In this document: positions 33,182 through 41,418 of the stretch, piece after piece
Layout: the number at the start of each line of letters is the position of its first letter
Numbering within the stretch: position 1 is the first letter of the stretch
DNA from: 55-13 sp964501275
GTDB lineage: Bacteria; Armatimonadota; Fimbriimonadia; Fimbriimonadales; Fimbriimonadaceae
Direction of reading: 5' to 3'
Assembly: GCA_964501275.1 (NCBI GenBank)
Contig: CAZCSP010000012.1
Span: 1-64,000 of the forward strand
Length of the DNA stretch: 64,000 bases
The notes under the pieces: model-generated
The model's database searches: none
What the model was told of the DNA's origin: nothing
Seen by the model: the letters and a program-made list of their open reading frames with translations, nothing else
Translations under genes and position numbers: made by a program

Positions 33182-33664
33182 CTAGGGCGAGTCGTTCGAT
33201 CGGGAACGCATCCGCTCCATCACCCAGACCCTTGCCCGGTCGAGCACGGTTGGAGGGCGGTTTTCGGAGACAACTATTTTGATGTTCCCATGATAGTCGT
33301 AGACATAAATCTCCCTTCCGTTTTTGGCATCAAAGAAGAGAATCGCACGGCCATCGTAAGTTTTCAACGGCTTTGAATCAGCCGTTTCACTCGCAACCAT
33401 TCCCTCTAGCTTATTCATCGGCAAGGGGCTCGTATAAGTCGCATCTTGTATGAGGGGCGCCCCTCCGTCTAATATTTTCATCTCAAACCTCACCAGCTCT
33501 GCATTCTTCAAAAACCGGTATTGCGAGGTTGGGGGCGGAGTGAATACAAGCACCCCTATGAAAACAAGGCTGGCAAGGAGGCAGAATGCAACCAGCAAAC
33601 ACCAGCGACGGCGGCGCCTGCCGGCCGGCGGCGTCTCGACTTCTTGACTGTCGGTGTATTCGAT
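33182..33664 (-). CDS. Membrane-anchored hypothetical protein, twin 2, unusual start
   Basis: Homologue of the 32698 protein (STSQ/TSQYRFLKN, ILFFDAKNGREIYVYDY, LDRARVWVMERM). A TTG at 33598 gives 138 residues but cuts into the homologous basic-plus-membrane segment (RRRRWCLLVAF aligns with VRRWWLLIPLF). The frame stays open to an upstream stop just past 33664, with no ATG, GTG or TTG there. An ATC at 33664, 5 bases after TAGAAT, would give 160 residues, close to the 158 of its twin. Start is therefore uncertain: rare ATC start, or a gene that has lost its start codon. Confidence 0.55.
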   Translation of the reverse strand: MEYTDSQEVETPPAGRRRRRWCLLVAFCLLASLVFIGVLVFTPPPTSQYRFLKNAELVRFEMKILDGGAPLIQDATYTSPLPMNKLEGMVASETADSKPLKTYDGRAILFFDAKNGREIYVYDYHGNIKIVVSENRPPTVLDRARVWVMERMRSRSNDSP

Positions 33665-33694
33665 GCCCTATTCTAACCTTGGATCGGCGAACCG

Positions 33695-34132
33695 TTATCT
33701 CGCCACCAAGAACATCGTGTTCTCAATGAATCTGAAGCTATCGCGGGGCACATCTGCCATTCGCACGTCCAGCTTCGCCACCTCCTCCGCTTCACAACCT
33801 GACCAGACAGAAACGATATCGAGTTCGAAACCGTCCTCTAGGAGCTTCTTGAAGATGTCGTAGGCAGCGGCGGTCGACTCGATGTCGTCAGGGTCTTCGG
33901 GGGCCCAATCTTCGGGAGGGCCGAAGTGTGGGAGGTCCTCATGGTTCATGAGATGCCGGAAGTGGCAACTGCAACCTCCGTATCGAGTCACAAACCACTG
34001 ATGAGGGTAATGCAGGAGGTCAAGAATCTTCTGATCCTCGGGGAAGACGTTCTTTTCGAACTGACACAGCTCGTTCCCCCACACCGCCAAGTCGGCGTCG
34101 CAGGTGGTGGAGAAGTAGATGGTGTAACACAT
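33695..34132 (-). CDS. Hypothetical protein
   Basis: A 145-residue cytoplasmic protein (MCYTIYFSTTCDADLAVWGN...). It is rich in aromatic, Cys, His and acidic residues, with a GGCSCHFRH segment and a PPEDWAPEDPDD acidic run that might bind metal. No family recognised. It is read away from the aminotransferase gene across a gap containing a CACCGAAGG-type repeat. Confidence 0.7.
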   Translation of the reverse strand: MCYTIYFSTTCDADLAVWGNELCQFEKNVFPEDQKILDLLHYPHQWFVTRYGGCSCHFRHLMNHEDLPHFGPPEDWAPEDPDDIESTAAAYDIFKKLLEDGFELDIVSVWSGCEAEEVAKLDVRMADVPRDSFRFIENTMFLVAR

Positions 34133-34225
34133 GGGACGGCTCTATGAGGATTGTAGAGCAAAGGCGGTAGCTGCCTGAACAAGCCGTTGGCTTAGAACCC
34201 TGATATCCTATCATTCTGGTCAGCC

Positions 34226-34308
34226 CTTCAGTGGTCCTCTGTGGGATTCAGTGGTTAAACCAAGCCAGTGAGGATAAAACCACCGAAGACACCGAGGGCC
34301 ACCGAAGG
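34226..34308. repeat. CACCGAAGG-type inverted repeat, copy 2
   Basis: Opens CTTCAGTGGTCCTCTG and closes with the complementary-type GAGGGCCACCGAAGG; pairing is imperfect. Unlike other copies it lies between divergent genes, so here it would be near promoters and not transcript ends. Confidence 0.6.
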
Positions 34309-34391
34309 GTCTGCGTTTCCCCAAGGCTCGAAGAGCACAGTTGGCCCACTTCCTGGGCAGGGACAACCGCCATTTAGGGTTCACTAGGGAC

Positions 34392-35663
34392 ATGTTGCAG
34401 CAAGAAGCCACAACGGCGTGGGATCGGATTGTTCGGGACGGGGTTCGCAAGATGGTGGAGGGTGTCTCCGACCAGGAGTCCGTCACGCTGTCGCAGCGGT
34501 ATGGCACCCATAATTACCATCCGCTTCCCGTGAACCTGGTTCGGGCCGATGGGATTCATGTCTACGACGGCGAGGGCAACGATTATCTGGACTGTATCGG
34601 CAGCTATTCCGCCGTCGCCCACGGGCACCTCAGTCCCTTCATTGTGCGGACGGTGATGGAGCAGTTGGAGAAGGTGACCCTGGTGAGCCGGGCGGTTTAT
34701 AGCTCGGAGTTGGCGGTCTTTTTGAAGGCTCTTGCCGACTACTCCGACCTCGACATGGTCTGCCCGATGAATACCGGGGCGGAGGCGATTGAGACCTGCA
34801 TCAAAATCGCCCGCAAGTGGGGCTACACCAAGAAGGGCGTCCCCAAGGACCAGGCCGAGATCATCGTGGCGGATGGCAACTTCCACGGGCGGACCACCAC
34901 CATCGTCGGCTTTAGCTCGGAGCCCCAATACAAGGACCTCTTCGGCCCCTATGGCCCCGGCTTCAAGTCGATCCCCTTCGGCGACGCCTCCGATCTGGAG
35001 ATGGCGATCACCTCCAACACGGTCGCGGTCATGATGGAGCCGATCCAGGCCGAGGGCGGCATCATCGTGCCTTACGAAGGCTTCCTGCACGACGTCTGCG
35101 ACATCTGCGCCCGCCACAACGTGCTGGTGATCTGGGACGAGGTTCAAACCGGCTTCGCCCGCACCGGCCGACGCTTCGCCTGGAACCACGAAGACGCCTA
35201 CCCCGACCTGATGGCGGTCGGCAAGCCTCTGGGCGGGGGCCTTTTCCCGGTCTCGGCGGCGGTTGGGCGAAGGGATGTGATGGATGTGTTTGAGCCTGGC
35301 GACCACGGAAGCACGTTTGGAGGGAATCCTTTGGGCGCAGTCATTGCGATTGCGGCCTTGGCCGAGATGGAGGTCAACGATTTGGCTGGTAGGTCAGAGC
35401 GGATGGGGACTAGGATGGCCGCAGGTTTCCGAAGCATCGGGCATCCTGACATCAAAGAAGTCCGGGGCAAGGGGCTTTTGATTGGGCTGGAGGTGGAGTC
35501 CTTGGATGGAGCCAAACTGACCCACGCGTTCCTGGACCATCGGGTTTTGACCAAAGAGACCAGAAACCGAACCTTCCGCTTCGCCCCGCCGTTGACGATC
35601 ACCGAGTCAGAAGTAGATGAGGTTGTGGATCGGGTAGGCAGAGCGATCCGGTCGGTGGGTTAA
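34392..35663 (+). CDS. rocD: Ornithine aminotransferase
   Basis: A class III PLP aminotransferase, 423 residues from the ATG at 34392 or 403 from an ATG at 34452 (closer to the family's usual ~400). RocD hallmarks: YGTHNYHPLPV, VSRAVYSS, NTGAEAIET, NFHGRT, DEVQTGFARTG, the PLP lysine in GKPLGGG and DHGSTFGGNPLG. It converts ornithine and 2-oxoglutarate to glutamate semialdehyde and glutamate in arginine/ornithine breakdown. No rocA or arginase nearby. It converges with the Gfo/Idh gene across an inverted-repeat element. Confidence 0.92.
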   Translation: MLQQEATTAWDRIVRDGVRKMVEGVSDQESVTLSQRYGTHNYHPLPVNLVRADGIHVYDGEGNDYLDCIGSYSAVAHGHLSPFIVRTVMEQLEKVTLVSRAVYSSELAVFLKALADYSDLDMVCPMNTGAEAIETCIKIARKWGYTKKGVPKDQAEIIVADGNFHGRTTTIVGFSSEPQYKDLFGPYGPGFKSIPFGDASDLEMAITSNTVAVMMEPIQAEGGIIVPYEGFLHDVCDICARHNVLVIWDEVQTGFARTGRRFAWNHEDAYPDLMAVGKPLGGGLFPVSAAVGRRDVMDVFEPGDHGSTFGGNPLGAVIAIAALAEMEVNDLAGRSERMGTRMAAGFRSIGHPDIKEVRGKGLLIGLEVESLDGAKLTHAFLDHRVLTKETRNRTFRFAPPLTITESEVDEVVDRVGRAIRSVG

Positions 35664-35671
35664 CCCTCCGG

Positions 35672-35815
35672 TGGACCGCTGATCTCCAGATCGGCATAAC
35701 AAGCTTGTAGTCCTCGCTTGCTTTTGGGTTTGATCCAACGCCAACTTTGCTACGGCCACGCAAATTGAGCAGGAAACTACAAACTTGCTATGCCGATCTG
35801 GAGATCAGCGGTCCA
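35672..35815. repeat. Inverted pair of the GGACCGCTGATC repeat
   Basis: Left arm 35672-35713 and right arm 35773-35815 are near-complementary (about 42 bases) around a 60-base loop. Each arm holds the CCGATCT-type mini-hairpin. It fills the gap between convergent genes, ending exactly at the stop of the oxidoreductase gene. Single arms of the same family are at 4826 and 44349. Confidence 0.75.
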
Positions 35816-36874
35816 TCAGTCCATCGTGACCCATGCCCCGCTCTCAATCGACCCGTTGATCCCTTCCAATACCGCCTGAGCCGCTACTCCATCGGCAAAG
35901 GTGGGGTAGTCCGCATCCAAGCCGTTAACCGCGTCCACCAACAACGCTGGCCCGTCCGCCTTCTGCCTCCCCGCAAATCCCGAGGGAACCTGATGCACCG
36001 GCAAATCCGTGGTCCAAGTGTCGTAGCCGCTGAGCGACTGCCCGATCGTCATCTGCAACTCCCGATCCTTGTCCGACAGCACCGCAATCGTCCCCAAATC
36101 GCCCGAAATCTCGATCCGGAAGTAGTTGCCATAGCCGGGGGCAACCTGCGTGGTCTCCATGGTGGCAATAGGCCCGCCCGACAGTTGCGCAAGCCAAGCC
36201 GCGTTGGTATCGGTGGTCACCGCCCTGTCTTTCCCCTCCGCGTCTTTTTTACTGGGCATGAGCGTCTGTTTAGTCCCCACTACACGCTCAAACTCCAGCC
36301 CGGTGATGAACCGCACGCCATCGATCATATGCACCCCAAGGTCGCCCAATGCTCCGAAGCCGGCGATCTCGATGTCGTTTCGCCAAGAGAACAGGTTGCT
36401 GGGCGCGCCGAGAAAGCTCTGGAGATAGACCACATTCACCCGCCGAATCTTGCCCAACTCCCCGTTCTGGATCAGTTCCCGGGCAAAGCGGAAGGCGATG
36501 TTGTTTCGGTAGCTGAAGTTGATGTAGCCCAGCTTTCCCGCACTCTGCCGCGCTGATTCCATCCGCTGAGCCTCGGCAAGACTCATCGCCATCGGCTTCT
36601 CGCAAACGACGTGCGCACCCTCGGAGAAAGCCCGCAAAGTGATTTCGCAGTGCCAACGGTTGGGCGTGCAAACCGCTACGATCTCCGGACCAGCAGCAAA
36701 GACCGCATCCCAGTCCTTGGTAACCACGGCGTGGGGATACCGCGAATGAGCCTCGGCCAGGTTGGCTTCGTTCACGTCGCACACCGCCACGATCTCCACG
36801 TCGCGGCGATGAAGGTGGTCGAGGTGATAGCGGCCGATGCCGGAGGGGCCGAAGATTGCGATGCGAGTTGCCAT
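35816..36874 (-). CDS. Gfo/Idh/MocA family oxidoreductase
   Basis: A 352-residue NAD(P)-dependent oxidoreductase from the ATG at 36874 (MATRIAIFGPSGIGRYH); the frame upstream to 36982 lacks support and overlaps the MarR start region. The Rossmann motif is GPSGIG, followed by AVCDVN, CTPNRWH and the family EKPMAM motif. FGALGDLGVHMIDGVRF supplies the usual DxxxHxxD-like region. Such enzymes act on sugars, inositols or similar polyols; the substrate is unknown. Divergent from a MarR regulator 88 bases away, a possible regulatory pairing. Confidence 0.88.
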   Translation of the reverse strand: MATRIAIFGPSGIGRYHLDHLHRRDVEIVAVCDVNEANLAEAHSRYPHAVVTKDWDAVFAAGPEIVAVCTPNRWHCEITLRAFSEGAHVVCEKPMAMSLAEAQRMESARQSAGKLGYINFSYRNNIAFRFARELIQNGELGKIRRVNVVYLQSFLGAPSNLFSWRNDIEIAGFGALGDLGVHMIDGVRFITGLEFERVVGTKQTLMPSKKDAEGKDRAVTTDTNAAWLAQLSGGPIATMETTQVAPGYGNYFRIEISGDLGTIAVLSDKDRELQMTIGQSLSGYDTWTTDLPVHQVPSGFAGRQKADGPALLVDAVNGLDADYPTFADGVAAQAVLEGINGSIESGAWVTMD

Positions 36875-36962
36875 GGTAGAAGGTTGAACAGTACCAACTC
36901 TGATGAGGCTTAACGCAAGAGTGGCCCGAAAGTCGCTATAATTTGCGTCTGTAGGAAATGCA

Positions 36963-37409
36963 ATGGCAAAGACGACGTGCACGATGGCTTCGACACTGGT
37001 AGACCTTCGAGTCGATGCCTATGTACACCTTGTGCGCACCGCAGACAAGATTTTCGCCGATGTCAGTCGCGGTTTGGCGGAACACAAACTCACCGCCAGC
37101 CAGTTCAGCGCCCTCAAGGCCCTCTGTATCAAAGGCCCGATGCCTCAAAAGGACGTGGCGACCAGCATCCTGAAATCCACCGGCAATGTCACGTTGGTGA
37201 TCGACAACCTGGAACGACGTGGGCTGGTTTTGCGTACTCGGGGTGTATCGGACCGCAGGGTGTTCGATATCGCCGTCACCGACAAGGGACGCGAGCTCTT
37301 TGAATCGATCTATGGCCCGCACCTAGAGAGGATTCGCGAAGGGATGGGTTCCCTGGAACCCGCCGAGTGCGAGTTGCTCATCTCCCTGCTTGAGCGCATC
37401 GACGCCTAA
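36963..37409 (+). CDS. MarR family transcriptional regulator
   Basis: A 148-residue winged-helix regulator: LTASQFSALKALCIKGPMPQ, the recognition region STGNVTLVIDNLERRG and wing RTRGVSDRRVFDIAVTDKG match the MarR plan. TATAAT is at 36937-36942 and GGAAA precedes the ATG, so it has a short conventional leader. Family members bind small phenolic or lipid ligands and often control a divergent gene, here the oxidoreductase at 36874. Confidence 0.92.
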   Translation: MAKTTCTMASTLVDLRVDAYVHLVRTADKIFADVSRGLAEHKLTASQFSALKALCIKGPMPQKDVATSILKSTGNVTLVIDNLERRGLVLRTRGVSDRRVFDIAVTDKGRELFESIYGPHLERIREGMGSLEPAECELLISLLERIDA

Positions 37410-37567
37410 CATCCTCCATCCAAGCGTCCAACGATCTTTTCTCAAAAAAATCGTTCAATGTCAAACTATTCATGTTATGATAATCATAGCGGTAGGCAAC
37501 GAAGCCAAAACGTAGCCTTCGCGAGTCGACTTTTCGTGGCCACTCAAATCTATTACAAGGCGAACTT

Positions 37568-38350
37568 ATGAAACGATCCGCATTCACGCTCATCGAGCTC
37601 CTCGTCGTCATCGCCATCATCGCGATTCTCGCCGCCATCCTGTTCCCCGTCTTTGCCCAGGCGAAGGCGGCGGCCAAGACAACCGCAACGCTGTCCAATA
37701 TCAAACAACTCGGCACCGCCGTGCATATGTATGCGGGCGACTACGACGATATGACGCCGGGCGCATTCCAATGTGGCTACGAGCCCGTCGATCCTTATTG
37801 CGGAGCGGATTGGTTCAGCATGCAATCCGACCGTTTTGTGGCCTGGTCCACCTTGATCTGGCCCTACATGAAGAATGCCCAGATCACGATGGATACAACA
37901 GCAAACTCCGCCGTCGCCACCACCACGCCCAGCCCGGGCTCGTTCAACTGGGGAATTTACACCACCATCAGCGCCAACCGGCTTGGCTTCTTTGGCCACG
38001 ACTCTTGGGCTTCCGGAAACTACGTCATCACAACAGGACGCAACATCAGCGCGCAAGAGAACCTGTCATCCAGAGCAATGTTCACCACCGGACGCTATCC
38101 GACCGATGAGAAGTTTGGCTTCCTATACTTCGACCAGTGGCAAGCCTGCGACCCGAACTACACCGCCGTAGACTTCTATCGCAACATCGTTTGGGCGTCC
38201 GTCAAGTCGCACCGAAAGATGATCCCCACCGTCCGCGGCGATTCAAGTGCCAAGCTGATTCCTTGGGACAAAGTGAAGAAGGACCCAGCCAGAGAATGGT
38301 GGGACTACGACATCACTTATTGGGGCCGAGCCCAGAGTTCGACGGAGTAG
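37568..38350 (+). CDS. Prepilin-type protein (DUF1559/H-X9-DG-like)
   Basis: A 260-residue protein with a textbook type IV prepilin leader: MKRSA then FTLIELLVVIAIIAILA, where cleavage would follow Ala in place of the usual Gly. AAILFPVFAQAKAAAK and LSNIKQLGTAVHMYAGDYDD are characteristic of the large families of such proteins in Armatimonadota. The remainder is a globular domain. Function is probably in a type II-like or pilus-like surface assembly, but such genes are amplified and mostly uncharacterised. AAGG lies 7-10 bases before the ATG. Confidence 0.9.
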   Translation: MKRSAFTLIELLVVIAIIAILAAILFPVFAQAKAAAKTTATLSNIKQLGTAVHMYAGDYDDMTPGAFQCGYEPVDPYCGADWFSMQSDRFVAWSTLIWPYMKNAQITMDTTANSAVATTTPSPGSFNWGIYTTISANRLGFFGHDSWASGNYVITTGRNISAQENLSSRAMFTTGRYPTDEKFGFLYFDQWQACDPNYTAVDFYRNIVWASVKSHRKMIPTVRGDSSAKLIPWDKVKKDPAREWWDYDITYWGRAQSSTE

Positions 38351-38351
38351 C

Positions 38352-38495
38352 ATGAAGACCCTCATTGCCCTGATCTCCATCCTCATTGCTTGTGGAGCTG
38401 TCGGTTGCAGCGAATCCGGTCCTCCGGCTGACAACTCGCAAGTCAAGACTCCCGCCCCACCCCCACCCCCCGGCGGAGCGGTTCCCGGCAAGTAG
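38352..38495 (+). CDS. Small Pro-rich lipoprotein
   Basis: A 47-residue protein starting MKTLIALISILIACGAVGC, two bases after the prepilin-type gene's stop codon, so almost certainly in the same operon. The helix ends in a lipobox-like GAVGC, then a short Ser/Gly segment and the tail TPAPPPPPGGAVPGK. The very small mature part suggests a membrane tether or spacer. A 9-base-pair hairpin follows at 38500. Confidence 0.7.
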   Translation: MKTLIALISILIACGAVGCSESGPPADNSQVKTPAPPPPPGGAVPGK

Positions 38496-38499
38496 CTTC

Positions 38500-38521
38500 G
38501 CCCGGACAGGAATGTCCGGGC
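38500..38521 (+). terminator. Hairpin after the small lipoprotein gene
   Basis: GCCCGGACA and TGTCCGGGC form a perfect 9-base-pair stem around GGAA (a stable GNRA-like tetraloop). No U-tract, so it may be a mRNA 3' end protector more than a classical terminator. Confidence 0.6.
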
Positions 38522-38585
38522 TACCATTGGCTCAGGGCGTTTTGGGAGGAGCGGGGACACTCTTCCCCTTACCCCTCCTCAAGCT

Positions 38586-39791
38586 TTACCCTTTACCCGT
38601 CACCGCCAGACCATCCCGCACCCGCTTGAACGCCTGGAGCGCAAACTCCAAATCTTCCTGTGTGTGAGCTGCCGAGGGCATGGTGCGGATTCTGGCCTTG
38701 CCTCTTGCAACGGTGGGAAACACGATCGACAGCGCATAAACACCCTCATCCCACAGTGCCCGCTCCATCGCCTGCGCCGCTCCCTCATCCCCAACATAGA
38801 CCGGGGTAATCGGCGTCTCGCTGCCCATCGTGTCGAAGCCTTCATTCTGCAGAGCCTCCTTCCACCACTTGGTGTTGGCCCAAAGCTTCCGCATCGGCTC
38901 AGGGTCGGTTTCCATCACGTCCAACGCGGCAATCAGCGCCGCCGCAACCACGGGCGGATGAGCGGTCGAGAACAGGTAGGGTCGGCCTCGGTTGATAAGC
39001 CAATCCTTCAGCAAAGCCGAGCCCGCAATGTAGCCGCCAATCACGCCCAAAGCCTTGCTAAGCGTGCCAAGCTGGATATCGACCCGGCCATACAAGTCGA
39101 AGTGCGAAGTCGTTCCCGCGCCGTTCTTACCCAAAACGCCGCTGGCATGCGCGTCGTCCACCATTACAAAGGCGTTGTATTTCTCCGCTAGTTCAACAAT
39201 GGCGGGGAGCGGAGCGATGTCGCCGTCCATGGAGAAAACGCCGTCGGTGATAATCATTCGTTTTTCGAATGATTGGGTGTTCCTAAGGATCTCCTCCAGG
39301 TGGCCCATGTCCTTATGGCCGAAGACATAGCCCTCCGACTTCTTGTACTTGGCGGGAGACAGGCGGACGCCGTCGATGATGGAGGCGTGGTTTAGTTCGT
39401 CGCTGATGACCACATCCTTGTCGGTCAGCACAGCTGGAATGCAACCTGAGTTCGCGGTGAAGCCGCCCGTGAATACGAGCACCGCCTCCGTATGTTTGAA
39501 CTTGGCAAGCCGGTCTTCAAGCTCTTCGTGAACGCTCATCGTGCCACCGATCCAGCGCACCGCCCCCGCACCGACGCCCCACTTCTCGATCGCCTCCAAG
39601 GCCGCCTGCTTCACTTTGGGGTGGTTGGCGAGGCCGAGATAGTTGTTGCTGGAGAGATTGACCACCTCTTTCCCATTCATCCGAACCCGGCCTCCGGCAG
39701 GCGATTCCAGGATTTTGGGAATCTTGTAGAGGTTCTGGTCTTTGAGAGTTTGGATCTGGGAGCCCAGCCACGACTGGAGTTCGGCATTCAT
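38586..39791 (-). CDS. kbl: Glycine C-acetyltransferase / AONS-family enzyme
   Basis: A 401-residue PLP enzyme of the alpha-oxoamine synthase family from the ATG at 39791. Landmarks: NNYLGLANHP, GVGAGAVRWIGGTMSVHEELE, DELNHASIIDG, DGVFSMDGD, VDDAHASGVLG and the PLP lysine in TLSKALGVIGG. Length and sequence favour Kbl (2-amino-3-ketobutyrate CoA ligase, threonine to glycine plus acetyl-CoA) over BioF, but no tdh or bio genes are nearby to decide. A perfect 40-base inverted repeat lies just upstream. Confidence 0.88.
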   Translation of the reverse strand: MNAELQSWLGSQIQTLKDQNLYKIPKILESPAGGRVRMNGKEVVNLSSNNYLGLANHPKVKQAALEAIEKWGVGAGAVRWIGGTMSVHEELEDRLAKFKHTEAVLVFTGGFTANSGCIPAVLTDKDVVISDELNHASIIDGVRLSPAKYKKSEGYVFGHKDMGHLEEILRNTQSFEKRMIITDGVFSMDGDIAPLPAIVELAEKYNAFVMVDDAHASGVLGKNGAGTTSHFDLYGRVDIQLGTLSKALGVIGGYIAGSALLKDWLINRGRPYLFSTAHPPVVAAALIAALDVMETDPEPMRKLWANTKWWKEALQNEGFDTMGSETPITPVYVGDEGAAQAMERALWDEGVYALSIVFPTVARGKARIRTMPSAAHTQEDLEFALQAFKRVRDGLAVTGKG

Positions 39792-39807
39792 AGGAAAGAG
39801 TTTACTT

Positions 39808-39902
39808 GGGACGGCGTTAGGGTGTTTCGGCATTTCGGCGTTGGGGCATTGGAACAGATCAGGCCCCAACGCCGAAATGCCGAAACACCCTAACGCCGTC
39901 CC
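39808..39902. repeat. Perfect 40-base inverted repeat between divergent genes
   Basis: 39808-39847 and 39863-39902 are exact reverse complements (40 of 40) around a 15-base loop. It lies 16 bases upstream of the kbl start and 59 before the 39962 gene, thus in a promoter region. The arm contains an AACGCCGAAATGCCGAAAC phrase; a related CCCTAACrCCGTC motif recurs at 54954-55011. Confidence 0.85.
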
Positions 39903-39961
39903 GCGGTAAACTCCCCGCCGCGACCGATATCGGTCGGACCAAGAAGGAAGGAAGATCACTA

Positions 39962-41095
39962 TTGGCTAGCGCATATACCCCCGGGCTCACCGTCAGCGGC
40001 GACATTACGGTTCGTCGGGTTCGTCGTCTCCCCATCAAAGGGCAGGTTCTCGTCAAGCAGGGCGACGCGGTCACTCCCGACCAGGTGATCGCCCAAGCCT
40101 TGCTGCCCGGACCTCTCCAGACTCTGAAGCTGGCCGACAAACTGGGCGTCGAGGCAAAGGACGTGCTCACGATGGTCAGCATCAAGCCGGGCGACCAGGT
40201 AACCAAGGGCCAGATCGTGGCCGAAGGCAAGAAGCTGTTCGGCATCTTCAAGGCTCCTACCGCCGAGAGCGACTACGAGGGCACCATTGAGTCCATCTCC
40301 GAAGTCACCGGCAACGCCCTGGTCCGCGAACCCTCTATCCCGGTGGACATCACGGCCTATATCCAGGGAACCGTGGCCGATGTGATGCCCGAGGAGGGCG
40401 CGATCATCGAGACGCGGTGTGCCATGGTCCAGGGAATCTTTGGAGTCGGCGGCGAACGCACGGGCGTCATCCGCGTCGCGGTCAACTCTCCCAATGACGT
40501 TCTGGACGCCAACGCGATTCAAGACTCCGACGCAGGCAAGATTCTGGTTGGCGGCTCAGGCATCACCTACGACGCTCTCACCAAGGCCACCCGAATCGGA
40601 GTCAAGGGACTCCTCGCGGGAGGTATCAAAGACAGCGACCTCATCCAGTTCTTGGGCTACGACATCGGCGTGGCCATCACCGGCCAAGAGAACATCAGCC
40701 TCACGATGCTGGTCACCGAGGGCTTTGGCTACCTCGCCATGGCCCAGCGCACGTTCGATTTGCTGAAGACTTTGGAGGGCAAGACCGCGAGTATCAACGG
40801 CGCCACCCAAATCCGTGCCGGTGTCATCCGCCCCGAGGTTATCTGTCCACTGGCGGCGGATGCGGCAAAGACCGAAATCGCGAAGCAGGCGTTCGAGCTA
40901 ACGGTGGGTACGCCGATCCGGGTTATTCGAGAGCCGTACTTCGGGAAATTGGGAACCGTCACCGACCTCCCTGCGCAGTTGCAAGTCGTGGAGTCGGGCA
41001 CCGAAGTCCGCGTGCTAAAGGCGAAGATCACAGGGGAAAGCGAAGAAGTGATGGTTCCGAGGGCAAACGTCGAAATCATCGCCACTGGCGCATAG
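39962..41095 (+). CDS. Conserved KOW-like/barrel-sandwich hypothetical protein
   Basis: A 377-residue protein starting at a TTG (MASAYTPGLTVSGDITVRR...). It contains short beta units with turns such as GQVLVKQGDAVTPDQVIAQAL and KPGDQVTKGQIVAEG, reminiscent of biotinyl/lipoyl-type hammerheads, and a C-terminal KOW-like part (PYFGKLGTVTDLPAQ, then VPRANVEII). The central 130 residues (GVGGERTGVIRV, GGSGITYDAL) are alpha/beta. I recall similar proteins in Chloroflexi and Armatimonadota without known function. No signal peptide. A role in RNA or protein complex binding is conceivable only from the KOW-like part. Confidence 0.7.
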   Translation: MASAYTPGLTVSGDITVRRVRRLPIKGQVLVKQGDAVTPDQVIAQALLPGPLQTLKLADKLGVEAKDVLTMVSIKPGDQVTKGQIVAEGKKLFGIFKAPTAESDYEGTIESISEVTGNALVREPSIPVDITAYIQGTVADVMPEEGAIIETRCAMVQGIFGVGGERTGVIRVAVNSPNDVLDANAIQDSDAGKILVGGSGITYDALTKATRIGVKGLLAGGIKDSDLIQFLGYDIGVAITGQENISLTMLVTEGFGYLAMAQRTFDLLKTLEGKTASINGATQIRAGVIRPEVICPLAADAAKTEIAKQAFELTVGTPIRVIREPYFGKLGTVTDLPAQLQVVESGTEVRVLKAKITGESEEVMVPRANVEIIATGA

Positions 41096-41251
41096 GGCCG
41101 GAGACGATTGATCCGATATGCCAGAAGTAGGTCGATTCTGTCGATTCTTCGGCGTTCTGAACCACCCTACTTTCACGCGTTGTATGGCAAGTTTGCGGCT
41201 TTGATATAGATAGAAACAATTCATGATCAAGTATTCAGGCGGTCGGCCATT

Positions 41252-41336
41252 CTTCGGTGGTCCTCTGCGGCCCTCGGCGGTTTCATCCTCAGTCAGTTGA
41301 AAAGAACCACCGAAAAGCACGGAGGGCCACCGAAGG
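41252..41336. repeat. CACCGAAGG-type inverted repeat, copy 3
   Basis: Opens CTTCGGTGGTCCTCTGCGG and closes GGAGGGCCACCGAAGG around a non-paired middle. Close relative of 23914-23992, also between convergent genes. The rest of the 323-base gap 41096-41418 shows nothing else. Confidence 0.65.
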
Positions 41337-41418
41337 GGACGCGGCAAAACCGGCGGCTCGAATCCGAAGATTAGAACGCAGTTTGAGCACGATTCGAACC
41401 TGTCATCAATCCTCCGGG

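Noticed and set aside
34374..35306. 310-codon minus frame opposite rocD
   Set aside because: Shadow; rocD frame has all family motifs.
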